Assembly: GCA_028287225.1 (NCBI GenBank)
Contig: JAQBPZ010000264.1
Span: 1 to 11,576, forward strand
Source of the DNA: Gemmatimonadota bacterium
GTDB taxonomy: Bacteria; Gemmatimonadota; Gemmatimonadetes; Gemmatimonadales; Gemmatimonadaceae
DNA: 11,576 nt
Reading direction: 5' to 3'
Both the position numbers and the translations under genes were made by a program. The notes beneath the pieces are model-generated. The model did no database searches. It was not told the origin of the DNA and was given only the letters and a program-made list of their open reading frames with translations. This document shows positions 4,811 to 11,576 of this stretch, in pieces. The first letter of the stretch is position 1, and each line of letters starts with the position of its first letter.

Positions 4811-7768
4811 CTACGGGCGCGATGGCGTCGTGGTTTCCGCGGCGGCCGAGCCGGCGCGCACCGACGCCGGCGCGAGCTGGTCGCGACCCTTCTGCCGGTA
4901 GGGAATGCCCTTGTCCATCCACTCCGGCTCCGGCATGCCGCGCAGGTGGTGATCGAAGAACTGCTGCATGCGCATCGCCACGTCCTTCTGGTTGGCGCGC
5001 TTGGTGGGATTGTGCTCGTCGCCGTTGTAGTTGAGCAGGTACGCCTCCTTGTTCAGGCGGCGCATCGCGACGAACATCTCGATGCCCTGGTACCACGGCA
5101 CCGACCCGTCGCCGTCGTTGGACATGATCATGAGCGGCGTGGTGATGCGGTCCGCCCAGAAGAGCGGCGAATTCTCCAGGTAGCGCATCGGGTACTGCCA
5201 GATGGAGCCGCCGATGCGGCTCTGGGTGTGCTCGTACTGGAAGGCGCGCGCGAGGCCGGTCTGCCACCGGATGCCGCCGTACGCGCTGAACATGTCGGCC
5301 ACCGGCGCGCCCGTCATCGCCGCCCGGAACAGCGGGGTCTGCGTGATGATGTACAGCGCCTGGTAGCCGCCCCACGACTGCCCCTGGATGCCGAGGCCCT
5401 TCGGGTCCACGAAGCCGCGCGCCATGATCGACTGCACGCCCGGCACGATGGACTTGAGCGCGCTCGGTCCGGGATACCCGGTCTCGTAGTGGATGTCCGG
5501 CTCGAAGACGAGGTATCCGTTGGACGCATAGTGCGTCGGGTTCACCACGTTGCGCCCGCCCGGCGGCACGTAGACGTTGAGATTCTGCGAGAGCTGCTCG
5601 TAGAAGTACGCGATCATGGGATACTTCTTCGACGGATCGAAGTCGGCGGGCTTGTACAGCAGGCCCTTGAGCGGCACGCCGTCCGCACTCGTCCATCGCA
5701 CCAGCTCCACCGAGCCCCACTTCACCTCGGCCTGCTGCGGATTGCCGTTCGACAGCCGCGTCAGGCTCGCGAGGGAGGTGCCGGTGTAGAGGTCGGGGAA
5801 GTCGGTGAAGGTGCCGCGCGTGAGCACGAGCTGGTCGCCGTGCCGCGCCCGCTGCGGCGTGCCGAAGGCGACGTCGGCCATGATCAGCCGACGCGGGGGG
5901 GCCGCGTCGCTCAGGCGGTCTTCATAGAACCCGCTCGCCTTGGTCTCGTCGTCGAACGCGCGCAGCAGCAGTGGCTTGCGCGGGTCCACGAACCGGTCGT
6001 CGGGATCCAGGTCCACGAGCCGGAGCGTGACGTGGCCCTTCCGGCCGGCGGAATCGGTGACCATGCGCGGCGCGCGCGCGCCCGCCGGATCCAGCTCCCA
6101 GACGTCGAAGCGGTCGTACGCGAGCACCGAGCGGTCGTCGTTCGTCCAGCCGCCCACTCCCCAGGGCGCCGGCACATCCGGCGTGTCCCAGGTCTCCTGG
6201 TCGAACCGCACGCCCGCGATGCGGCCGGTCAGGTCGCTCTTCCGCGCCCGCGCCACGTCGTACGACCACCACCGCCCGTCCTCGAAGTAGGCGATGTAGC
6301 GGCCAGTCGGTGACAGCTGCGGCTGGTAGCGGAGCTTGCGGGTCACCAGGGTGCGCGCCCCCGTGGTGGCGTCCACGGCGTAGAGGTCGCTGCCCCCCTC
6401 GCCCCACATCGCCTCGATGGCGTACGGCACGTCGGTCACGAGCATCGCCGTGCGCCCGTCGTCGCTCACCTGCACGTTCGGGAAGGAATCGCTCGCCAGC
6501 TTCACCAGGCGGCCAGCTCCGATCTGCCACACCGCGCCGAACGAGCGGTTGCGGTCACGCGCGGCCTCCACGCGCTGCTGGGGCTGGAGGCGCGTGTCCT
6601 TCCAGTGCCACAGGTCGAACACCGCCTTGTCCACCAGGGAGTCGGCGGGGATGGAATCCAGCGGCGCGGTGGTGTAGCCGAACAGCAGCGTGCCTCCGTT
6701 GCGCGTGAATGCGAGCCGGTTGTCGGCGACCACGAGCCCCTCCCCGATCGAGGCCGGCGCCACGACCACCCGCGCCGCGGCGGCGCGTGCGCCGAGGGGC
6801 GCGAGATACAGCGACGGACGCGGATGCGGGGTGCTCCACTCGGTCGTGTTCGACACGAACGCGGCCTGGGTGCCCGCACGGTCGAAGGTCAGCGCCCGGT
6901 AGTCTCCCGCCCCGGAGAGCAGCGCGACCTCCTCGTCCGGCTGCGCGACGCGCCGCACGTACGCGCCATCCCGGGAGGGCGTGCGCGAAGCCACGGTGTA
7001 GCCCAGCCACTTGGCGCTGTCGTCGAACGCATACGCCAGCACGTCGGGAATGCGCGTCTCGCGGCCGGAGCCGAGCTCGCGCAGCACGAGCGTGCTGCCG
7101 TACTCCCGCCGGCGCCCGCGCGACGACGAATCGCTCACCGGACGCGGCGTGCCGCCCGGCGTGGCCGCATTCGCCGGCGCGGTCCGAGCCGAGGTGCTGT
7201 CGCGCGGTGGGACCGCCGACGCATCGTCCGGCTCCAGCAGGTACGCCACGACGCTGGCGCCCTCGCGCGGCACGCGGAACGAGCGCACCCGCGCCACGGT
7301 GCTCGCCGTCCCATCGGCCACCCGGACGATCGCGATGCCGCTGCGCGGCGCCACGCGACGGTTGCGGCGCAGCGCGGCCTCGTACTCGGCACGCGGGAGG
7401 GAGGTCTGCGCCACGACCCAGCGTCCGTCGGCCGAGAAGAGCGGCGCAACCGGCGCGGCGGTCGAGTCGCCCTGGAAGCCGGCGATGAGCTGCGGGCGGC
7501 CGATGAAGCCGCGCGGCACGCGCCACTCGGTGGCGGCCCGCGTCGCGCGGATCACCAGCTCGCCGTCGCCCACCTGGGGCACGAGCGAGTAGGCTACCCA
7601 GTCGCCCGCCGGGCTGACCGTGGTGCCGGTGATCGAGCGCCACCGGTCCCAGTCGTCCGGCGTGAGCGCACGCTTGCCGCCGGACTGTGCGACAGCGGGT
7701 GGGGCGAGGCTCGCGGCGGCGAGCAGCGCGGCGAGGGACCAGCGTAGGGTGGCGATCACGGCGGGCAC
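4811..7768 (-). CDS. Secreted S9 family (prolyl oligopeptidase-type) serine peptidase
   Basis: About 985 residues. The N-terminus is a signal peptide: LRWSLAALLAAASLAPPAVAQ, with cleavage expected after AVA-Q or nearby. A long beta-propeller region follows, with repeated strand patterns such as FSADGRWVVAQTS, LSPTGRYIAYFEDGRWW and VSDDGRTAMLV. The C-terminal alpha/beta-hydrolase domain has the nucleophile motif GQSWGG (Ser798), the acid in DGDGSVPW (Asp887) and the base in GDEHNPTKR (His919). The Asp-His spacing of 32 residues equals that of DPP-IV. A Pro/Ser/Thr/Ala-rich and Arg-rich insert (around 7110-7245) interrupts the propeller and is probably a disordered loop. It should cleave short peptides in the periplasm or outside the cell; cleavage preference is unknown. 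Two GTG starts, at 7768 and 7759, both precede the signal peptide and neither has a good ribosome binding site. I give the longer. It is divergent from the amidohydrolase and upstream of the AIM24-family gene. Confidence 0.93.
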   Translation of the reverse strand: MPAVIATLRWSLAALLAAASLAPPAVAQSGGKRALTPDDWDRWRSITGTTVSPAGDWVAYSLVPQVGDGELVIRATRAATEWRVPRGFIGRPQLIAGFQGDSTAAPVAPLFSADGRWVVAQTSLPRAEYEAALRRNRRVAPRSGIAIVRVADGTASTVARVRSFRVPREGASVVAYLLEPDDASAVPPRDSTSARTAPANAATPGGTPRPVSDSSSRGRRREYGSTLVLRELGSGRETRIPDVLAYAFDDSAKWLGYTVASRTPSRDGAYVRRVAQPDEEVALLSGAGDYRALTFDRAGTQAAFVSNTTEWSTPHPRPSLYLAPLGARAAAARVVVAPASIGEGLVVADNRLAFTRNGGTLLFGYTTAPLDSIPADSLVDKAVFDLWHWKDTRLQPQQRVEAARDRNRSFGAVWQIGAGRLVKLASDSFPNVQVSDDGRTAMLVTDVPYAIEAMWGEGGSDLYAVDATTGARTLVTRKLRYQPQLSPTGRYIAYFEDGRWWSYDVARARKSDLTGRIAGVRFDQETWDTPDVPAPWGVGGWTNDDRSVLAYDRFDVWELDPAGARAPRMVTDSAGRKGHVTLRLVDLDPDDRFVDPRKPLLLRAFDDETKASGFYEDRLSDAAPPRRLIMADVAFGTPQRARHGDQLVLTRGTFTDFPDLYTGTSLASLTRLSNGNPQQAEVKWGSVELVRWTSADGVPLKGLLYKPADFDPSKKYPMIAYFYEQLSQNLNVYVPPGGRNVVNPTHYASNGYLVFEPDIHYETGYPGPSALKSIVPGVQSIMARGFVDPKGLGIQGQSWGGYQALYIITQTPLFRAAMTGAPVADMFSAYGGIRWQTGLARAFQYEHTQSRIGGSIWQYPMRYLENSPLFWADRITTPLMIMSNDGDGSVPWYQGIEMFVAMRRLNKEAYLLNYNGDEHNPTKRANQKDVAMRMQQFFDHHLRGMPEPEWMDKGIPYRQKGRDQLAPASVRAGSAAAETTTPSRP

Positions 7769-7833
7769 GGTGGAGGGCTCGGGAGGGACGACGACGATGT
7801 ACAACGTGTGGCACGAGCCCACCGCTGGGCAAT

Positions 7834-7854
7834 GCGTCGCGGCCCTCGCGACGC
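7834..7854. promoter_or_regulatory. Perfect 8-bp inverted repeat, candidate operator
   Basis: GCGTCGCG, five bases, then CGCGACGC. It lies in the divergent gap just upstream of a TATCTT hexamer, where a dimeric regulator controlling the peptidase and amidohydrolase genes could bind. It could equally be an RNA hairpin or chance symmetry in GC-rich DNA. No regulator gene is visible nearby. Confidence 0.3.
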
Positions 7855-7867
7855 CGGCGCCCGGACG

Positions 7868-7873
7868 TATCTT
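7868..7873 (+). promoter_or_regulatory. Candidate -10 hexamer TATCTT
   Basis: TATCTT stands out in an otherwise GC-dominated stretch and lies about 132 bases before the amidohydrolase GTG. A similar hexamer, TACCTT, occurs before the CMD-arsS operon at 1597-1602. There is no recognisable -35 partner at 17 bases, so this is a weak call. Confidence 0.3.
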
Positions 7874-8004
7874 GGACCCATGCGACCCACGAGGGGCCGC
7901 CCGCACAAACCGGCGCCCCCGGGCGCCGCATCACGTTCGCAAGCCCCACCGCGCGGCACGCCGTGCCGCACGTCCCCGTTCCACACCGCATCCCACAGCC
8001 GCCA

Positions 8005-9300
8005 GTGCGTCCTGCCCTGCTCCGCACCCTCCTCGCTCTCGCCGCGCTCGCGCCCGCCGCACCGGCGGCAGCGCAGCAGCGCGCCCCGGTCGCCGACTCC
8101 ACCGCCTTCACCCTCCTGACGCCGGCACGGGTGTTCGACGGCGCGGACATGCACGAGGGCTGGGCGGTGCTCGTGCGGGGCGAGCGCATCGCCGCGGCGG
8201 GTCCCTCGGCCACCCTCTCGGTGCCGGCATCCGCCGCCCGCATCGAGCTCCCGGGCACGACGCTGATGCCCGGGATGTTCGAGGGGCATTCGCACCTCCT
8301 GCTGCACCCGTACAACGAGACCCCGTGGGACGACCAGGTGCTGCACGAGCCCCTGGCGCTCCGCATCGCGCGCGCCACGAACCATGCGCGCGAGACGCTG
8401 CGCGCCGGCTTCACGACGACGCGCGACCTCGGCACGGAGGGGGCAGGCTACGCGGACGTGGGGCTGAAGCGCGCCATCGCGCAGGGGATCGTTCCCGGGC
8501 CGCGGATGATCGTGGTGACGCGCGCCATCGTCGCCACCGGCAGCTACGGCCCGCGCGGCTTCACCACCGAGACCGACGTGCCGCAGGGCGCCGAGGAGGC
8601 CGACGGCGCAAGCCTCGCGCGCGTGGTGCGCGACCAGATCGGCCGCGGCGCGGACTGGATCAAGGTGTATGCGGACTATCGCTGGGGGCCGAACGGTGAG
8701 GCACGTCCCACCTTCACGCTCGACGAGCTCAGGCAGATCGTCGAGATCGCGGGTTCCTCAGGGCGCCCGGTGGTCGCGCACGCGTCCACGGCCGAGGGGA
8801 TGCGCCGCGCGACGCTCGCCGGCGTGGAGACCATCGAGCACGGCGACGCCGGCACCCCCGAGGTCTTCCGCCTGATGAAGGAGCACAACGTCATCCTCTG
8901 CCCGACCGTCGCCGCCGGTGACGCCATCCTCCGCTACCGGGGATGGAAGCGCGGCGACCCGGAGCCGGCGCGCATCGCCGAGAAGCGCGCGAGTGTGCGC
9001 GCGGCCATTCAGGCGGGTGTGACCATCTGTGCGGGGGGCGACGTGGGCGTGTTCACCCACGGCGAGAACTGGCGCGAGGTGGAGCTGCTTACCGACTACG
9101 GCCTCACGCCGCTGCAGGCCGTCCGCGCCGTGACGTCGACGAACGCGCGCATGCTCCACATGGAGAACCAGATCGGCGGCGTTCGCGCCGGCCTCCTCGC
9201 CGACCTCGTGGCCCTGCGCGGCGATCCGACCGCGGACATCACCGCCGCGCGTCGCCCGGTCTTCGTGATGAAGGGCGGGAGCGTGGTGAGACGGGACTGA
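8005..9300 (+). CDS. Secreted metal-dependent amidohydrolase family protein (imidazolonepropionase / Xaa-Pro dipeptidase-like)
   Basis: About 431 residues. The N-terminal signal peptide is RPALLRTLLALAALAPAAPA followed by AAQQ. The mature part has the composite amidohydrolase architecture: a small beta-sandwich (ARVFDGADMHEGWAVLVRGERI) leading into a TIM barrel. Metal-site residues are all present: H95 and H97 in EGHSHLLLHP, K220 in WIKVYADYR (candidate carboxylated lysine), H259 in VVAHAS, H279 in ETIEHGD and D346 in CAGGDVG. The C-terminus returns to the beta-sandwich with GLLADLVALRGDP and VFVMKGGSVVRRD, as in this family. Relatives hydrolyse cyclic amides or dipeptides in the periplasm; the substrate here cannot be read from sequence. 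The GTG at 8005 is chosen because it begins the signal peptide. A GTG at 7963 would add 14 residues, and neither has a clear ribosome binding site. It diverges from the S9 peptidase, perhaps as a functional partner in peptide use. Confidence 0.92.
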   Translation: MRPALLRTLLALAALAPAAPAAAQQRAPVADSTAFTLLTPARVFDGADMHEGWAVLVRGERIAAAGPSATLSVPASAARIELPGTTLMPGMFEGHSHLLLHPYNETPWDDQVLHEPLALRIARATNHARETLRAGFTTTRDLGTEGAGYADVGLKRAIAQGIVPGPRMIVVTRAIVATGSYGPRGFTTETDVPQGAEEADGASLARVVRDQIGRGADWIKVYADYRWGPNGEARPTFTLDELRQIVEIAGSSGRPVVAHASTAEGMRRATLAGVETIEHGDAGTPEVFRLMKEHNVILCPTVAAGDAILRYRGWKRGDPEPARIAEKRASVRAAIQAGVTICAGGDVGVFTHGENWREVELLTDYGLTPLQAVRAVTSTNARMLHMENQIGGVRAGLLADLVALRGDPTADITAARRPVFVMKGGSVVRRD

Positions 9301-9302
9301 CG

Positions 9303-9329
9303 GGTAACGAGTAACGAGTAACGAGTAAG
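9303..9329 (+). repeat. Left array of CGAGTAA heptamers
   Basis: Three exact tandem CGAGTAA units (9308-9314, 9315-9321, 9322-9328) are preceded by a partial GGTAA. The array begins two bases after the amidohydrolase TGA and forms the outer left arm of the palindrome. Confidence 0.9.
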
Positions 9330-9485
9330 TCGGGGCGCGTCCCGGGCGGCGGTGTCACCCCGCAGCGAAGCTGTCGGGGCATGCTCTCCCGTGATGGGGG
9401 CTGGCCATGAGCACGGGACAGTAGATCCCGACACTCGGTCGCGGGGCTCCCTCCTGCAGGATGACAGCCGCCCGGGACGCTCCTC

Positions 9486-9527
9486 TTACTCGTTACTCGT
9501 TACTCGCTATTCAGCTCTCGTTACTCG
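9486..9527 (-). repeat. Right array of CGAGTAA heptamers (inverted copy)
   Basis: Three exact tandem TTACTCG units (9486-9492, 9493-9499, 9500-9506) are followed by a diverged spacer and a fourth unit at 9521-9527. Read on the minus strand these are CGAGTAA units. The fourth contains the final Glu codon and TAA stop of the TonB-dependent receptor. Confidence 0.9.
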
Positions 9528-11576
9528 CTGCTCTTCACCAGCGACACCCGGACGAGGCGCGGGGCGCCGGGAAGGATGTTGTTGTTGCCCTGCGCGCTCG
9601 CGAAGTACCGCGTCCCGAACAGGTTCTCCACGTTCACCTGGCCGCGCAGGCCGCGCCCGATGGTGGCGAAGAACGCCGCATCGGCGCGCGTGTAGCCCGG
9701 CAGCGTCACGGTGTTGTCGATCGCCGCGAAGCTCGAGCCCTGATGGATCACGCCGAGCCCCGCGCCCACGGCCGGCGTGAGCTGCACGCGGTTCCAGAGC
9801 GACGCGCTCCCGCGCGGCACGAGCGGTACCCTCGCCCCCGCCGCGGCCGCCGAGGTGCGCTCCACGATCTCGGCGCGCTGGGCCGCGAGCCCGCCCTGCA
9901 CCTGCCAGCGCGGCGTGACCGCGCCGCTCACCCCGAGCTCGATCCCGCTGCTCCGCTGCCGGCCGGTCTGCACGAGCCGCTTGGAATCCAGCGGATCCGG
10001 CGCGGAGGTGTTCGTGCGATCCAGCCGGTACGCCGCCACGGTCAGGCCCAGCGACTCGCTGGCGTCCCACTTCAGCCCCACCTCGCGGTTCGTGAACCGC
10101 TCGGGTTCCAGCGTGGACGTCGTCGCCGAGAGGGACGAGAACTGGTCGCCGGCGCTGGGGAGGTGCGACACGCTGTACGCCGCGTACACCGACAGCGGCT
10201 CGGCGGGCTTCACCACCAGGCCCACGCGCGGCGAGACCGCACGGTCGGTCCGCGCGAACGACGGCGCATCGCGGTGATTGCGGAAGTCGAGGGCGAAGCG
10301 GTCGATCCGAAGCCCGGCCACCGCCTGCACGTGCGCGCCGAACCGGAGCTGGTCCTGCACGTAGGCGCCCGCCACGTGCGCCACCACCCGGTTGTCCGCA
10401 TCGGTTGCGGACTGCCGGAACTCCACCGGCGCCGACACCGTGGGCTGCGTGAAGTCCACGCTGGCCGAGGTCGCCGTGCCGCCGCCGAAGTAGCCCGTAC
10501 GACGGAAGTTGTTCGTGCCCTGCACCCCGAGCTCCACCCCAGCGAGCAGCCCGTGACGCACGTTGCCGCTCGTGACCGAGCCGGCCGCCTCGGCCTGCGT
10601 GAGCAGGTTGTCACGCAGGATGTCGCTGCTGTAGCCCAGGAGCGTCACGCGCGAGCCGCTTGAGTCCACCGCGCCGGGATAGACGTTCTGGTAGCGCTTG
10701 TCGTAGCGCACGCTGCGCAGGCGACCGCGCAGGGTCACGCCGCCAGCGGTCTGGTGCTCCGCCGAGACGTTGCCGGCGAGCACGCGCGCCGACGACTGGC
10801 TCGCGCCCGGATCCCCGAAGAACGTTCGGATCGAGGTGACCGACGGAGCGCCCGCGAACGACGGGATGCCGCGGTCCACCGTGCGCCGGTCGTCGAACCG
10901 CTCGATGTCGCCGCGGAGCATGGTCCGGTCGCCGAGCGCCAGCGCCGCCGAGGGGTTGAGTCCGACGCGCTCCAGGCGGGTTGCGTCGCGGAAGAGCGCG
11001 GACTGCTCGAGCACGCCGTTCAGCCGCAGCGCGGCGCGCGAGCCGAGCGTACCGCCCACGTCGCCCGCGCCGCGCCGATGATCGTACGAGCCACCGGAGA
11101 GCGTCAGCTCGCGGGTCGGCGTCCACGACGCCATCTTCGTCACGCGATTGAGGACGCCCCCGCCGCCGCCTCGGCCGAAGGTCATCGCGTTGGCGCCCTT
11201 GAGCGCCTCGATGCGCTCCACGTTGTAGAGGTCGCGCAGGTACTGCCCATCGTCGCGCATGCCGTCCACAAAGAAGTCGGCGGTGGAGGCATTGCCGCGA
11301 ATCACCGGGGCATCGCGGTGCCCCTCGCCCTGCGCCATGCCCACGCCCGGTATGTAGCGGACGACGTCGGCCATGGACCGCATCGACTGGTCGGCGATGA
11401 CGGCGCGCCCCACCACGGAGATGGACTGCGGCAGGTCGCGCAGCGGGCCCTCCAGCTTGCTCGCCGCGCTCGCGGCGGGCGCCGCATAGCCCGCCCGCGC
11501 CCCGCGATCGCGAACCACCACGCCCGCGAGCGTCGGCGCGTCGGTGTGCGCGTCGCCGTGCGAGACCACGATCGTC
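9521..11576 (-). CDS. TonB-dependent siderophore receptor (5' end outside the window)
   Basis: About 685 codons are visible, reading leftward from beyond 11576. The signal peptide is off-window. A TonB-box-like TLAGVVVRDR comes first, then a complete plug domain: LRDLPQSISVVGRAVIADQS, VVRYIPGVGMAQGEG, PVIRGNASTADFFVDGMRDD, YLRDLYNVERIEALKG and GGVLNRVTK. This order is typical of the TonB-dependent siderophore receptor family (catecholate/ferrichrome-type). A roughly 500-residue beta-barrel follows, with the usual late motifs LEPERFTNREVGLKWD, SGIELGVSGAVTPRW, YTRADAAFFATIG and VNVENLFGTRYFASA. It should import ferric siderophore across the outer membrane using TonB energy; the ligand is unknown. 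The last strand reads APRLVRVSLVKSSE and ends in Glu. It lacks the terminal aromatic residue common in outer-membrane barrels, because the stop lies in a GAGTAAC repeat unit. Confidence 0.93.
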   Translation of the reverse strand, partial: TIVVSHGDAHTDAPTLAGVVVRDRGARAGYAAPAASAASKLEGPLRDLPQSISVVGRAVIADQSMRSMADVVRYIPGVGMAQGEGHRDAPVIRGNASTADFFVDGMRDDGQYLRDLYNVERIEALKGANAMTFGRGGGGGVLNRVTKMASWTPTRELTLSGGSYDHRRGAGDVGGTLGSRAALRLNGVLEQSALFRDATRLERVGLNPSAALALGDRTMLRGDIERFDDRRTVDRGIPSFAGAPSVTSIRTFFGDPGASQSSARVLAGNVSAEHQTAGGVTLRGRLRSVRYDKRYQNVYPGAVDSSGSRVTLLGYSSDILRDNLLTQAEAAGSVTSGNVRHGLLAGVELGVQGTNNFRRTGYFGGGTATSASVDFTQPTVSAPVEFRQSATDADNRVVAHVAGAYVQDQLRFGAHVQAVAGLRIDRFALDFRNHRDAPSFARTDRAVSPRVGLVVKPAEPLSVYAAYSVSHLPSAGDQFSSLSATTSTLEPERFTNREVGLKWDASESLGLTVAAYRLDRTNTSAPDPLDSKRLVQTGRQRSSGIELGVSGAVTPRWQVQGGLAAQRAEIVERTSAAAAGARVPLVPRGSASLWNRVQLTPAVGAGLGVIHQGSSFAAIDNTVTLPGYTRADAAFFATIGRGLRGQVNVENLFGTRYFASAQGNNNILPGAPRLVRVSLVKSSE

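Larger units (their letters stand above)
7769..8004. promoter_or_regulatory. Divergent intergenic region between the S9 peptidase and the amidohydrolase
   Basis: This 236-base gap carries the start signals for two secreted enzymes read in opposite directions. It contains a perfect 8-bp inverted repeat (GCGTCGCG at 7834-7841, CGCGACGC at 7847-7854, loop GCCCT). Fourteen bases further right is TATCTT (7868-7873), which looks like a plus-strand -10 element. An ATG at 7880 sits where transcription from that hexamer would begin, but it is out of frame with the amidohydrolase. No clear -35 is visible on either strand. Confidence 0.4.
9303..9527. repeat. Nested palindromic intergenic element with GAGTAAC heptamer arms
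   Basis: The full gap between the convergent stops at 9300 and 9521 is one nested inverted repeat. From outside in, the pairs are 9308-9329 with 9485-9506 (22 bp, perfect), 9337-9350 with 9467-9480 (14 bp, perfect), 9353-9365 with 9454-9466 (11 of 13), 9372-9378 with 9427-9433 (7 bp, perfect) and 9388-9393 with 9412-9417 (6 bp, perfect). The third pair has ends of the form TGTCAYCCYGCAG. This resembles widespread GTCATCCTGAGCGAAGC-type interspersed repeats that I recall from several GC-rich phyla. The element could be a non-autonomous palindromic repeat (MITE/REP-like) and may also act as a bidirectional terminator. No transposase is present. Confidence 0.85.

Noticed and set aside
4776..5720. 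Upstream in-frame extension of the AIM24-family gene into the peptidase, giving an apparent 585-residue fusion
   Set aside because: The extra part is an out-of-frame reading of the S9 peptidase and is Arg/Gly/Ala-rich. The family domain begins exactly at the ATG at 4775, which has GAGG upstream.
6555..8435. Long minus-strand frame crossing the peptidase 5' half, the divergent gap and part of the amidohydrolase
   Set aside because: It conflicts with two strong genes, has no recognisable domain, and its composition is typical of a GC shadow frame.
9308..9527. Heptamer arrays as a CRISPR array
   Set aside because: The units are 7 bases and directly tandem, with no unique spacers, and the two arrays are inverted to each other.

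Overview
The window is very GC-rich, Gram-negative chromosomal DNA with eight genes. Signal peptides ending in AxAQ, a TonB-dependent outer-membrane receptor, a large secreted S9 peptidase, a secreted amidohydrolase and generally weak Shine-Dalgarno sequences fit a Gemmatimonadota-like bacterium. That assignment is inference from style and content; the window has no rRNA or other phylogenetic marker.

Region 1 (1-3771) looks like an arsenosugar-type (rSAM/selenodomain-associated) locus arranged divergently. Leftward run a MerA-like flavoprotein disulfide reductase and, overlapping its stop, the first 41 codons of a family-2 glycosyltransferase of the 'transferase 2, rSAM/selenodomain-associated' type. 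Rightward run a small AhpD/CMD-fold peroxidase-like protein, the radical SAM protein ArsS with its Cys-rich C-terminal domain, and a TVP38/TMEM64 membrane protein. The rightward genes abut or overlap. In the known pathway ArsM methylates arsenite and ArsS attaches the dimethylarsenic group to a SAM-derived 5'-deoxyadenosyl unit, after which glycosyl steps follow. No arsM is visible, so it would have to lie beyond position 1 or elsewhere.

Region 2 (3772-7768) starts with a convergent intergenic gap holding a nested inverted repeat. A leftward pair follows: a secreted S9 prolyl-oligopeptidase-family peptidase (about 985 aa, complete Ser/Asp/His triad) and, 35 bases downstream, an AIM24/TIGR00266-family protein.

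Region 3 (7769-11576) has a 236-base divergent gap with a perfect 8-bp inverted repeat and a promoter-like hexamer. A rightward secreted metal-dependent amidohydrolase follows. It converges on a leftward TonB-dependent siderophore receptor whose 5' end is off the window. The 220 bases between these two stop codons are entirely taken up by one nested palindromic element with heptamer GAGTAAC repeats in its outer arms. This element appears to supply the receptor's own stop codon. It is the most unusual non-coding structure in the window.
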